Positions 51,131 to 59,497 of a stretch of DNA of 64,000 nucleotides are shown piece after piece. Each line of letters begins with the position of its first letter. Within the stretch, counting starts at the first letter, position 1. Under the pieces are notes generated by a model. It made no database searches and had not been told where the DNA came from. It saw nothing but the letters and a program-made list of their open reading frames with translations. The translations under genes were made by a program, and so were the position numbers. Location: positions 5,580,001-5,644,000 of the forward strand of contig NZ_CP079863.1 of assembly GCF_025263485.1 (NCBI RefSeq). Reading direction: 5' to 3'. The DNA is from Mycobacterium sp. SMC-2. GTDB taxonomy: Bacteria; Actinomycetota; Actinomycetes; Mycobacteriales; Mycobacteriaceae.

Positions 51131-52236
51131 CCAGTGGACGAGGGGTTGCTGCCGTGCCGCACCGAGTCATCCAATGGGGTACCGGCAACACCGGGGCACA
51201 CAGTTTGCGTTTCCTGCTCGAGGACCCGGCTTTCGACGTCGTCGGGGTGTGGGTGAAACGGGAGCAGAATATCGGGCGCACCGCCGGGGAGCTGGCTGGG
51301 TTGCCGTCGGATGGACCGATCGCCACCCATGATGTCGACGATCTCGTCGCGATGGCCGCCGACTGCGTCGTATACATGGCGGCAGAGCCCACCGGGTCCC
51401 CCAAGGAGCCCGGCACCGACGGCTGGGAAAGCGTCGATACGATGTGCCGACTCTTGGCCAGCGGCAAGAACGTCGTAGCCACCGGCATCTCCGGGCTGAC
51501 CAACCCGCAGGCGTTCGGCGACGACGTTTACGATCGCCTGCGCCTCGCGGCTGAGTCGGGCGGGACCACGTTCTTCGGCACCGGCATCGAACCGGGCTTC
51601 ATGTGCGATGCACTGGCACTCAGCCTGAGCAGCATCTCCCGCGACATCAGGTCGATCCGCGCGCAGGAGTGCCTCAGTTATGCGACGTATGACCAGCCCA
51701 ACTACCACGTCGGGCACGGCGGGATCTGGGGCGCACCCTGCGACCCGAGCTTTGGCAACGCGTTCGCCGAACACATCCTGGCGGCAGGCATGGGTGGCCC
51801 GGTCCTCCTGCTTGCCGACGCCCTGGGCGTGGCACTCGACGATCTCACGGCCGTGGTCGACCTCGCCGCCGCCGACGAGGACTTCGAGGTTCCCATGGGA
51901 CCGATAGGCAAGGGCACCGTGGCCGGATACCGCTTCGAGCTACTCGGCATCATCGGCGCGGAAGCCAGGATCGCCGTCGAACACATCACCCGAATCCATC
52001 CCGACGTGGCGCCGCACTGGCCGTCGATCGGTTCCGGGGGCTTCCGCGTAATCGTGGACGGCACACCATCATTCACTGCCGAAGTCATCTTCGACGAGGA
52101 CGACCCGACCAAGGCGGGTTGCGTGGCAACAGCAGCGCGAGTCGTGAATTCGATCCCAACCGTGTGTGCCGCTCCGTTCGGCGTCTGCTCGTTTCTCGAT
52201 CTACCCATGATCAGCGCCGCCGGCTCCTTCAGCTGA
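51127..52236 (+). CDS. Dihydrodipicolinate reductase-like NAD(P)-binding oxidoreductase
   Basis: A 369-aa two-domain protein. The N-terminal Rossmann domain starts PHRVIQWGTGNTGAHSLRFL (G-x-G-x-x-G) and includes GKNVVATGISGLTNP. The C-terminal alpha/beta domain holds PMGPIGKGTVAGYRFE. The group is the large actinobacterial 'DHDPR N-terminal' family annotated in steroid and terpenoid clusters; biochemical roles such as 2,4-diaminopentanoate dehydrogenase-like activity are suggested for relatives but not established here. Coupled to the SDR upstream. It is paralogous to the convergent gene at 52269. Confidence 0.85.
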   Translation: MTSGRGVAAVPHRVIQWGTGNTGAHSLRFLLEDPAFDVVGVWVKREQNIGRTAGELAGLPSDGPIATHDVDDLVAMAADCVVYMAAEPTGSPKEPGTDGWESVDTMCRLLASGKNVVATGISGLTNPQAFGDDVYDRLRLAAESGGTTFFGTGIEPGFMCDALALSLSSISRDIRSIRAQECLSYATYDQPNYHVGHGGIWGAPCDPSFGNAFAEHILAAGMGGPVLLLADALGVALDDLTAVVDLAAADEDFEVPMGPIGKGTVAGYRFELLGIIGAEARIAVEHITRIHPDVAPHWPSIGSGGFRVIVDGTPSFTAEVIFDEDDPTKAGCVATAARVVNSIPTVCAAPFGVCSFLDLPMISAAGSFS

Positions 52237-52268
52237 CCCCGTCGACCCGCGATCGAACGGGACTGATG

Positions 52269-53312
52269 TCAGAGCAGGCCGCGTGCACCATGCGGCGGGA
52301 GGTCTAGGTAGGTCAGTACCCCGGCAGGCGCGGCGCAGACCGCGGGAATGGCGTTGGTGACCGGCGTGACGGCGACAATGTAGCCGGCATGGGTGCTGTC
52401 GCCGAAGTCCGAGGTGAGCGACATATCCACCTTGATGTTGGGCTCACCGTCGATCACTACCCGGTAGCAGTCGTCGAGGCCGTACTCGGGGAAGTCTTCC
52501 CGACGCAGTTTGGTGATGTGCTCGATCACGATGCGTGCCTCGCCGTTGACCATCCCCCTGATTTCGAAGGACATGCCCGACACAGTGCCCTTGGCGATGC
52601 GCCCCGAGGCGATCTCGAAGTCCTCGTCGGCGTGGATGACGTGGTGCGCCTCGTCGATGCCGTCGAGCGTCACGCCCATCGCGTCGGCCAACATGGCGAC
52701 GGAGGGTCCCCAAATGCTGGCCGTCACACCGGGCAAGAGGATCATCGAGGACGACGTGTCGGCCTCGCCGAAACCGTACAAACCCAGCTGCGGGTTGTTC
52801 CACGGCCCGTAGTTGTAGATCTCGAACAGCCTGATCGAGCGAACCTGCTGGGCCACGGTGAGCGGCGCCAGCGCCAGCCCGAAACCGGCCCACCCCGGGT
52901 CTCCCCCGCTGGTGTAGAACGACGCGTTGCCCGCCAGGCATGCCTCCTGCAGGCGGTCAAAGACGTCCTTGCCTTTCGCCTTGGGATAGACCAGCGCCGG
53001 ATCGGAAACATTGACGACGTTCTTGCCGGCCCGCAGCATCCCGACGCAGTCGTCGACCACGGCCCCTTCTCGCCCCATGCTGTCGGCGGCATAACAGATG
53101 CAGTCCGCGTCACCGGCAATAAGAAGGTCGGCATCCTGGGTGGCGAGCACGCCGATCGGCGGCACCCGGGATAGCTCCCCGACGTCGCGCCCGGCCTTCT
53201 CTGCCGAGGACACCCACGCGCCGATCAGCTCGAGGTCCGGATGTTTGAGGATGCTCTGTACCGCCAGGGTGCCCAGATTTCCCGTTCCCCATTGAACGAC
53301 CTGGAAGGTCAT
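52269..53312 (-). CDS. Dihydrodipicolinate reductase-like NAD(P)-binding oxidoreductase
   Basis: A 347-aa paralogue of the 51127 protein, read from ATG 53312; the open frame extends 57 codons further without homology. QVVQWGTGNLGTLAVQSI is the nucleotide-binding start, then DADCICYAADSMG, GKNVVNVSDPALV, and GRIAKGTVSGMSFEI aligned with the partner's GKGTVAG motif. Both copies share the order of motifs, the HADEDFE / AADEDFE stretch and IPAVCAAPAGV / IPTVCAAPFGV near the end. Two convergent paralogues point to a duplication or a heteromeric enzyme. Confidence 0.85.
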   Translation of the reverse strand: MTFQVVQWGTGNLGTLAVQSILKHPDLELIGAWVSSAEKAGRDVGELSRVPPIGVLATQDADLLIAGDADCICYAADSMGREGAVVDDCVGMLRAGKNVVNVSDPALVYPKAKGKDVFDRLQEACLAGNASFYTSGGDPGWAGFGLALAPLTVAQQVRSIRLFEIYNYGPWNNPQLGLYGFGEADTSSSMILLPGVTASIWGPSVAMLADAMGVTLDGIDEAHHVIHADEDFEIASGRIAKGTVSGMSFEIRGMVNGEARIVIEHITKLRREDFPEYGLDDCYRVVIDGEPNIKVDMSLTSDFGDSTHAGYIVAVTPVTNAIPAVCAAPAGVLTYLDLPPHGARGLL

Positions 53313-53489
53313 GAAGCTGCTCCGATCTCGGTCAGCCCACGGGCGCCGTATATGGAAACATCCTTCTACACAAAGGAGGATATAGTCTGCTTTTGATGAC
53401 AGTTGCAAATCCCGGTCAAGTAACCTCGGCTGCTCATCACCGACATGCTGACAACCATCGCCCCCAGCTCGGTCGGCGATCACAGAAAA

Positions 53490-53857
53490 GTGAGTCCAGT
53501 GGCGTATTCACGCGAGGAACTAACGGCTGCCCATGACCGCTTCATTGCACTCAGCGTTGCCGCCCAGGGCAGCGGGCAGTGGGACGACTACTGCGAACTA
53601 TTCACCGAGGATGCCTTGTATGTAGAGCACTTCTTGGGGACCTACCACGGGCGCGACGAGATCAAGCAGTGGCTCATCCCGGCCATGACCGCGTGGCCGC
53701 AAATGAGATTCCCCGTGCTATGGCGCACTTTCAACGAGGAAGACGGGCTGGTGGTGTTCGCCGTCGGCAACGATATGCCCGACGTCGACGGGAATGGGCC
53801 CTACTCGGTGCCATCGTGGACTCTTCTTGAATACGCGGGAGACAACCAGTGGTCGCG
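53490..53857 (+). pseudogene. NTF2/SnoaL-like gene, segment 1 (interrupted by two IS elements)
   Basis: The 5' 122 codons of a small cone-fold (NTF2/SnoaL) protein: SREELTAAHDRFIALSVAA, WDDYCELFTEDALYVEHF, YHGRDEIKQWLIPAM, WTLLEYAGDNQWSR. The frame breaks inside the codon for Arg at 53856-53857, exactly at the TG end of the first IS21-family element. Joining to 56496 and then 59207 restores an uninterrupted 155-aa protein ending PAPEIHT. The start is uncertain (GTG 53490, GTG 53499 or ATG 53445). It probably bound or isomerised a small hydrophobic molecule in this catabolic region. It is divergent from the DHDPR-like gene. Confidence 0.8.
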
Positions 53858-53962
53858 TGTCGCTTGCCAGGGTGATGGGACCACCGTTTTGCCATGAGCA
53901 TGGGACCGGTTGTTTCCGGTTGCTGGCCGTGGGGTGATGGTGACTGATGACCTGGCTGCTGG

Positions 53963-54778
53963 TCAATTCGGCTGGTCCGAATTGACCGGCTTTCGAGGAC
54001 GGGGTTTCTGGCGTTGCCGGTAGGACTCGCCCTCGACGACGAGTTCGTAGGCCGCGGATTGGAGCCGGTCCATCGCCGACTGGGCCAGGAGTGGGTCGGC
54101 CATCATGGTGAGGATCTCCGGTGGTTCGCGGTTGCTGGTGATGACCGTTGATGCGGTGCGGTGGCGTTCCACGATGAGCTCGTAGAAGTCATTGGTCTCG
54201 GTGGCCTCAAGCCGGTGCAACGCGAGGTCATCGATGATGAGCAGCTCGACGCGGTGTAGTTTGCGCATCTCGTCTTCATAGCTGCCGTCTAGCCGTGCTC
54301 CGCGGAGGCGTTTGAACAGTTTGTCGGCGCGTTCGGTATGCACGCTGTGGTGACGTCGCACGGCGATGTGGCCTAATGCGTTGGCCAGGAACGTTTTTCC
54401 GACTCCGACCGGTCCCATGATGAGCACGTTGTAGGCGTCGGCCAGAAACCGCAGCGAGGTCAACTCTGCCCATAGTTGGCGGTCGTAGCTGACCGCGGCG
54501 GTGTCATCCCAGGCCTGCAGCTGCATCTGCGGATCCAATTGTGCTGTCTTGGCGCGGCGGGCGGCGGACTCGCGGTCGCGGCGGGTGACCTCATCGGCTA
54601 GCAGCATTTCCAGGAAGTCGTGGTGTGGCAGCCGATTCGATCGTGCCAGCGCGAGCCGTTCGGGCAGGGTGTCGAGCAGGCGGCCGAGCTTGAGGCGGCG
54701 CATCAGCGCTTTGAGGTCTGCAGACACCTCGATCGGCTTGACCGCGGGGGTGGCATCGGGGCGGCGGGTTGTGCTCAT
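53963..54778 (-). CDS. istB: IS21-family helper ATPase IstB (element A)
   Basis: A 271-aa AAA+ (DnaA/DnaC-like) ATPase that loads on DNA and directs the IstA transposase to target sites. Walker A is GPVGVGKTFLANALG (about residues 113-121), Walker B is ELLIIDDLAL, and sensor motif TSNREPPE follows. The N-terminal helical domain contains LMRRLKLGRLLDTLPERLALAR. The ATG overlaps the istA stop (ATGA), the usual translational coupling in this family. C-terminus is basic (RQRQKPRPRKP). Confidence 0.93.
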   Translation of the reverse strand: MSTTRRPDATPAVKPIEVSADLKALMRRLKLGRLLDTLPERLALARSNRLPHHDFLEMLLADEVTRRDRESAARRAKTAQLDPQMQLQAWDDTAAVSYDRQLWAELTSLRFLADAYNVLIMGPVGVGKTFLANALGHIAVRRHHSVHTERADKLFKRLRGARLDGSYEDEMRKLHRVELLIIDDLALHRLEATETNDFYELIVERHRTASTVITSNREPPEILTMMADPLLAQSAMDRLQSAAYELVVEGESYRQRQKPRPRKPVNSDQPN

Positions 54779-56325
54779 GAGGGCCTGCGCACCGCGAAGT
54801 CGGTGGCCGCGCGGACGAACCGCGACGCCTGCGGCGGGTTCGGGATCAGCGGCAGCTGTGCGCCGGCACCGCGGGTAAGCATGCGCTCGATCAGCCCGAC
54901 GTCGATGACCTCGGCGTCCAGCGCGCGCTGGCAGGCGTCATCGACCGCGTCGGCGCCGTGGCGGCGCACCAGTCCCAGGAGTCGGTAGACCTGGCGCATC
55001 TTGGTCCACGGCAGCGGATGCTCCAGCACCGCCGCCGCGTAGGCGCCGACATGCTGCCCGTGTGCGGATGCCTTGCGCTGCAAGGTGTTGATATCTCGCA
55101 TCGCATAGACCGACACCTCGGCCGGTAGATCAGCGGGGTCGGTATGGCGGCGTCCTGGCGCCATGACCGGATGGACCTTGATCAGCTCACCGCGCCAATA
55201 CAGCTTCACCGTGCGCGCATCCACCCGGGCATCCAGCCGGCGCCCAATCAGCTCACCGGGAACGCTGTAGAGCGCCTTGGCGACCTGCACGTGCCGATCG
55301 GGAGCCACCTTGGGCCGGCTCCAGGTCGGGATGTCGAACACCTCGTCGGGTGCCGGTTTGAGGTGGGGTAGCTCGTCGGTGGCGAATACCTCGGCCGGGC
55401 GCAGCCGAGTGGTGCCGTGTATCCGCATCCCCGCCACCTGCCCACACCACTGCTCGGCTCGTGCCCGGCAGTCACTCAGATTCCGAAAGTCTTCTCCAGC
55501 AAAGAAATTCGACCGAACATATTGGACACAGCGCTCAACCCTAGGCTTGTCGCGCGGGCTGCGGATGCGGGTGGGGTCCACGACGAAGCCCCGCGCCTGA
55601 GCGTATTCGCGGAAGGCGTCATTAAGTTTCGGATCGGTCGCATCAGCCTTGTCGACGATGGCCTTCATGTTGTCGGGGATCGCCACCGCGAACACCCCGC
55701 CGAAGAATGCCCACGCGGCCTCAAACCCGGCGATCACCTCGTGAAGCGTCTGCCGGTAGGTCGGCCAGACGAACATGTGCCGCGAATACACCGCAGTGAA
55801 GATCAACCCCTGCACTACCCGCCGGCGGCCATCCGCGGCATCAGTGAGCATTCCGAGCCGACCGAAATCGACCTGCAGTTCAGCACCGGGCTCGCAATCG
55901 GCCACCGGCACCGTGGCCTGCCGAATCCCGAACCCCAATTCCGTTGTGGCATAGCGATGCAACGTTCGATACGACACCACCACGCCCCGACGCCCAAGCA
56001 GCGTGTGCACCTTCGTCAGAGTCAAGTCTTGCTTCAGCCACGCCTTGATCTGCTCGTGCTGGGCGGCGATGGTCTCCCAGGCCTGGCTCTTGCCGTTGGG
56101 CCGACTCGGCCGCACGCCGGCGATCACCGCCGCCAACAGCTCGTCGGTCAACTGACACCCGTCGCCGTCACGGTCCAGCCCGCACGCGCGGGCGCGGTCC
56201 ACATACCGGCGCACCGTTTTGCGGTCCGTGCCCGATAACCGGGCCACCTCGCGCAACCCATGACCCTGCAGCCACAACCGCAGCATCTCCCTGACTTCGA
56301 TCACCGACACCTCCCGGTAGCTCAT
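54775..56325 (-). CDS. istA: IS21-family transposase IstA (element A)
   Basis: A 516-aa DDE transposase from ATG 56325 (MSYREVSVIEVREML). The N-terminal HTH reads LQGHGLREVARLSGTDRKTV. The RNase H-like core supplies Asp in LQVDFGRLG, Asp in AIPDNMKAIV and Glu in DKPRVERCVQYV. After the core, a beta-barrel (KALYSVPGELIGRRL) as in other IstA proteins. Coupled to istB. Reading starts about 165 bp inside the right end. Earlier in-frame start 56394 would add 23 residues without family character. Confidence 0.93.
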   Translation of the reverse strand: MSYREVSVIEVREMLRLWLQGHGLREVARLSGTDRKTVRRYVDRARACGLDRDGDGCQLTDELLAAVIAGVRPSRPNGKSQAWETIAAQHEQIKAWLKQDLTLTKVHTLLGRRGVVVSYRTLHRYATTELGFGIRQATVPVADCEPGAELQVDFGRLGMLTDAADGRRRVVQGLIFTAVYSRHMFVWPTYRQTLHEVIAGFEAAWAFFGGVFAVAIPDNMKAIVDKADATDPKLNDAFREYAQARGFVVDPTRIRSPRDKPRVERCVQYVRSNFFAGEDFRNLSDCRARAEQWCGQVAGMRIHGTTRLRPAEVFATDELPHLKPAPDEVFDIPTWSRPKVAPDRHVQVAKALYSVPGELIGRRLDARVDARTVKLYWRGELIKVHPVMAPGRRHTDPADLPAEVSVYAMRDINTLQRKASAHGQHVGAYAAAVLEHPLPWTKMRQVYRLLGLVRRHGADAVDDACQRALDAEVIDVGLIERMLTRGAGAQLPLIPNPPQASRFVRAATDFAVRRPS

Positions 56326-56495
56326 TCGGCCAATACAGCGGCCGAGCAACCGGAAGCCCCCAACGCCACGCCGGGGTGGTCCCATAACTGGCAAAACAGC
56401 TAGCCAGATGGTCCCATCACTGGCAATCGGGTGGTCCCATGCTCATGGCAAAACCGGCGCCGAGCTGGTCCCTTATTCCTGGCAGCCGACACGCG

Positions 56496-56558
56496 CGAGG
56501 AGGACATCTACAACCCTGACGCCATGCTCAAGATGCTGAGTCGGTGGTGCGATGCCGC
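56496..56558 (+). pseudogene. NTF2/SnoaL-like gene, segment 2
   Basis: The 63 bp stranded between the two insertion elements, after removing the CGCG duplication. They encode the completion of Arg and then EEDIYNPDAMLKMLSRWCDA, the conserved 'EEDIYNP' C-terminal stretch of SnoaL-like proteins. The segment ends after two bases of an Ala codon at the start of element B. Confidence 0.85.
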
Positions 56559-56584
56559 TGTCGGCGGACATGAAAAACTGCCCG

Positions 56585-56654
56585 CTGGCGGACATGAAAG
56601 TGCCCGTTCGCGGCCAATAAGTTCTGCCCACTGGCGGACATGAAAGTGCCCGTT
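56585..56654. repeat. 24-bp exact direct repeats at the left end of element B
   Basis: Identical 24-mers at 56585-56608 and 56631-56654 (core GGCGGACATGAAAGTGCCC), 46 bp apart. Inverted, slightly diverged copies lie at the right end around 59090-59190. Such L/R repeats are the IstA binding sites of IS21-type elements. Confidence 0.75.
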
Positions 56655-56775
56655 GATGGCCATGAATCTGCCCAGACCTACCTGATGCCCTTCGGCGCGT
56701 CAGCGCCGTGGCGGCCTCTCCTGCGGTTTCGATGTCGATGCCTAGTCGAGATCGACAACCCCAGGAGAGACCTAC

Positions 56776-58295
56776 TTGAAGTCTGATGGAGAACTCATGG
56801 AAATACTCAATGCCTACGACCTGACCGGGTCCTACCGCGCTGCGGCCGAGTTGTGCGGGTGCTCGCATCACACCGTGAAGAAAGCGGTCGAGGACCGCAA
56901 CGCTGGCCTGCCGCCGGCCACGCGGCGGGCCCGGATGATCGATGATTGGCGCGACCTGCTCGAGGGCTGGGTCGCCGATTCGAAAGGCAAGATTCGCGGC
57001 GACAAAGCCCACGACAAGCTGGTGGCGTTGGGATACACCGGCACCGACCGCACCACTCGCCGGGCGCTGGCGGAGGTCAAAGCGCAGTGGCGGCTGGGCA
57101 ATACACGCGTGCATCGGCCCTGGATCACCGAGCCCGGACTGTGGCTGCAGTACGACTTCGCCGACGGCCCTTTGGTGGCCGGCCGCAAAATCGTGCTGTT
57201 GGTGGCGTGGCTGGCGTGGAGCCGCTACCGAGTGGTCATCGCGTTGCGGGACCGCACCGCACCCAGTGTCTTCGCCGGCCTGGACCGCATCTTCCGCATC
57301 GTCGGCGGTGCCCCGACCTACCTGCTCACCGACAACGAGAAGACCGTCACCACCGGACACATCGCCGGAGTCCCGGTCCGTAACCGCGTCGCAGTCACCT
57401 TTGGCCGCTATTACGGCATCTCGGTGCTGACCTGTGAACCCGCCGACCCGGCTTGCAAAGGTGGCGTGGAGAACGCGGTCAAACTCGCCAAAGCCGACAT
57501 TGTGCCCACCGAGACGAACCTGCTGGGTCACTACGACAGTTTCGCCGACGTGGAGGCCGCCTGCGCGGAGTTTGTCGCTGAGATCAACGCCCGGGTGCAC
57601 CGCGCCACGGGCCGACGTCCGATCGAGATGCTCACCGCAGAACGCCCCGCCCTGCATGCGATACCCGACCTGCCCCACACCGCCGCGTTGGGAGTGACAC
57701 GGCGGGTTCCCGACAACGCCCCGATGGTCACCTTCGAGCATTGCCAATACTCGCTACCGGCAACACTATTGGGGCAGACGGTGTGGATCAGGCATCACGA
57801 CGGCACCGACGAAGTGGTGATCTGCGCCCTCGATGACGGCGGCCCCATCGAGGTGGCTCGGCACCCCGTGCCACCCCAGGCAGCCCGGCCATCGACGACG
57901 CCCATTTCCCCGGCCACCGCGACAAAGTGCCTGGGGACTACCGCGTCCGTGCCCGCACCGCCAGTGAACAGACCTTCCTGGCGTTGGGCCCCGGTGCGGC
58001 GGTGTGGCTCAAAGAAGCCGCCGCCGTCGGCACCGAACGCATCCTGCAGAAAATGGCCCACGCCGTCGAACTGTCCGCGCTGGCCGGCCGCGCCGATGTC
58101 GACTGGGCGCTCGGTCATGCCGCCGTGCACGGCCGGTTCGCCACCGGCGATCTGGACTCCATCCTGGCGGCCAAAGGTCTGGACCCGACTCGTCGTGGCG
58201 CCGGTGAGGACATCTCTCTGGCTCAAGGCACGGCCGGGTGGAACCTGTTCGGCCGCACCATCATCGACGTGACTGAGGCAGCAGACCAGCCATGA
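56776..58295 (+). pseudogene. istA: IstA-type transposase of element B, broken by a single-base deletion
   Basis: From TTG 56776 the frame encodes an IstA transposase with HTH (YRAAAELCGCSHHTVKKAV), Asp in LQYDFADGP, Asp in YLLTDNEKTV and Glu in CKGGVENAVKLAKA. Near 57870 (GTGCCACCCC) family-like sequence leaves this frame and resumes one frame over (PGDYRVRARTASEQTFLAL) to the TGA at 58293-58295, which overlaps istB as ATGA. Restoring one G there would give a continuous protein of about 506 aa. The main frame instead continues as low-complexity nonsense to 58272. A sequencing error is possible. Confidence 0.8.
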
Positions 58296-59068
58296 ACACC
58301 ACCACGACCGCCACGCAGTTGCCCGCCGAGGTCGAGACGTTGATGCGGGCCCTGCGGTTGCCGCACGCACGCGCGATCGCCGCCGACGTGCTGGCCACCG
58401 CCCGCGCTCAACGCTGGGACCCCACCGAGGTCATCAAAGCGCTGCTGACCGAGGAAGTCGCCGGCCGCGCCCGTTCTATGTTGGCCGCCCGCCGCAAAGC
58501 CGCCGGATTCCCGACTGGGAAAACCTTCGACGCCTGGGACCCGGGCGCCTCGTCGATCCCGCTGCCCACCCAACAAGCGCTACAGACCCTCGAATGGGTG
58601 GGGCGCCGCGAGAATCTGGTCGTCTGCGGGCCGGCCGGCACCGGCAAGACATTCTTCCTCGAAGCGTTGGGGCAGAAAGTCATCGAGGCCGGGATGCCGG
58701 TGGCGTGGTTCACCCTCGAGCAGATCGGGGTGCTCGTGCGCGCCCACCGTGCCGATGACTCTCTGGGAAAGGCGGTGGCCAAGATCGTGCGCGCCGAGCT
58801 CGTCGTCATCGATGACGTGGGGCTCTTGCCGGTCGGTGCCGATGCCGCCGAAGGGCTCTACCGCATCGTCGAAGCAGCCTACGAACGCAAGTCCGTGGCG
58901 ATCTCCTCGAACCTGCACCCCAGTGGGTTCGACGAGCTGATGCCCAAGACGCTGGCCACCGCCACCGTCGACCGCCTGCTGCATCACGCACACCTATGCC
59001 AGACCAGCGGAGACTCCGTGCGCCTGGCCCAAGCCCTGCACGGGAAAGGAGTCAAACCCTTGAGCTGA
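58292..59068 (+). CDS. istB: IS21-family helper ATPase IstB (element B)
   Basis: A 258-aa AAA+ ATPase: Walker A GPAGTGKTFFLEALG, Walker B VVIDDVGLLP, sensor SSNLHPSGFDEL and a C-terminal arginine-containing helix (TVDRLLHHAHL). The N-terminal helices read VETLMRALRLPHARAIAADVL. ATG overlaps the istA stop. The frame is intact, so element B could still supply IstB but not full IstA. Confidence 0.93.
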   Translation: MNTTTTATQLPAEVETLMRALRLPHARAIAADVLATARAQRWDPTEVIKALLTEEVAGRARSMLAARRKAAGFPTGKTFDAWDPGASSIPLPTQQALQTLEWVGRRENLVVCGPAGTGKTFFLEALGQKVIEAGMPVAWFTLEQIGVLVRAHRADDSLGKAVAKIVRAELVVIDDVGLLPVGADAAEGLYRIVEAAYERKSVAISSNLHPSGFDELMPKTLATATVDRLLHHAHLCQTSGDSVRLAQALHGKGVKPLS

Positions 59069-59206
59069 CAACGGCCTCACCGACCGGTGGCGGGCATCAC
59101 CCTCATGGGCAGATTCGTGTCCGCCACCGGGCAGTTCTTATTGGCCACCAACCGGCAGTTCTCATGTCCGCCGACGGGCACTTTCAGCTGTCCATTGACA
59201 TGCCGC

Positions 59207-59243
59207 GGGCGTCTCATTTCCCGCCCCCGAAATTCACACCTGA
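59207..59243 (+). pseudogene. NTF2/SnoaL-like gene, segment 3 (C-terminus)
   Basis: After the second TGCCGC duplication the sequence completes the split Ala codon and reads GVSFPAPEIHT then TGA at 59241-59243. With segments 1 and 2 this totals 468 bp (155 codons plus stop from GTG 53490), a normal length for the family. The exact frame restoration shows that both insertions were simple and recent enough that no further change has destroyed the frame. Confidence 0.8.
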
Positions 59244-59341
59244 ACCGAGCTGTCACTGCGTCCAGTGCACCTACCTGGTCCTCGAATGGCGCATCCTTAG
59301 CCCGTCCGCTGTGTAGCCAACGGATCAACTGACAAGGGTTG

Positions 59342-59371
59342 CTTGTGTGTCTGCACAAGTGTTTCTTGTGC
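59342..59371. repeat. Three alternating CTTGTG/CACAAG inverted repeats
   Basis: CTTGTG at 59342-59347, CACAAG at 59354-59359 and CTTGTG at 59366-59371 pair in two mutually exclusive hairpins; the right one is a 7-bp perfect stem (GCACAAG-N5-CTTGTGC, 59353-59371). It lies downstream of the minus-strand acyl-CoA dehydrogenase, where it could end transcription, but no U-tract follows. Confidence 0.35.
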
Positions 59372-59497
59372 TCGGTTCCTTGAGCGGTGTACTTAGTAGC
59401 CACCTGCTGAAGCGCGAGCCGGACTGTGTCCGACCCACAAGTGGCGTTAGGTTCCCGGTGCGCTGCCGCGAGGGCGGAGCCATCAACATCCGTTTCG

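Larger units (their letters stand above)
53858..56491 (-). mobile_element. IS21-family insertion sequence, element A (2634 bp)
   Basis: Bounded by 5'-TG...CA-3' ends with imperfect 26-bp terminal inverted repeats (53858-53883 and 56466-56491, 20 of 26 matching). Inside them is a perfect 21-bp inverted repeat (53887-53907 against 56433-56453) with the GGGACC motif, as expected of the multiple transposase-binding repeats of IS21 elements. It carries istA and istB on the minus strand. The flanks show a 4-bp duplication CGCG (53854-53857 and 56492-56495), and excision restores the host frame, which fixes the ends. Both genes look intact. Confidence 0.92.
56559..59200 (+). mobile_element. IS21-family insertion sequence, element B (2642 bp)
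   Basis: TG...CA ends with imperfect terminal inverted repeats (TGTCGGCGGACATGA at 56559 against the complement of the right end at 59200). Multiple subterminal copies of a GCGGACATGAAAGTGCCC-type repeat lie at both ends. It carries istA and istB on the plus strand, opposite to element A, and is not closely related to A. A 6-bp duplication TGCCGC flanks it (56553-56558 and 59201-59206). The istA frame is broken, so it is probably immobile unless helped in trans. Confidence 0.92.

Noticed and set aside
56431..56643. 70-codon frame across the junction of element A, host DNA and element B
   Set aside because: It starts inside the right end of element A and ends in the left repeats of element B; only the central 21 codons are genuine host-gene coding sequence (segment 2 of the NTF2-like gene).
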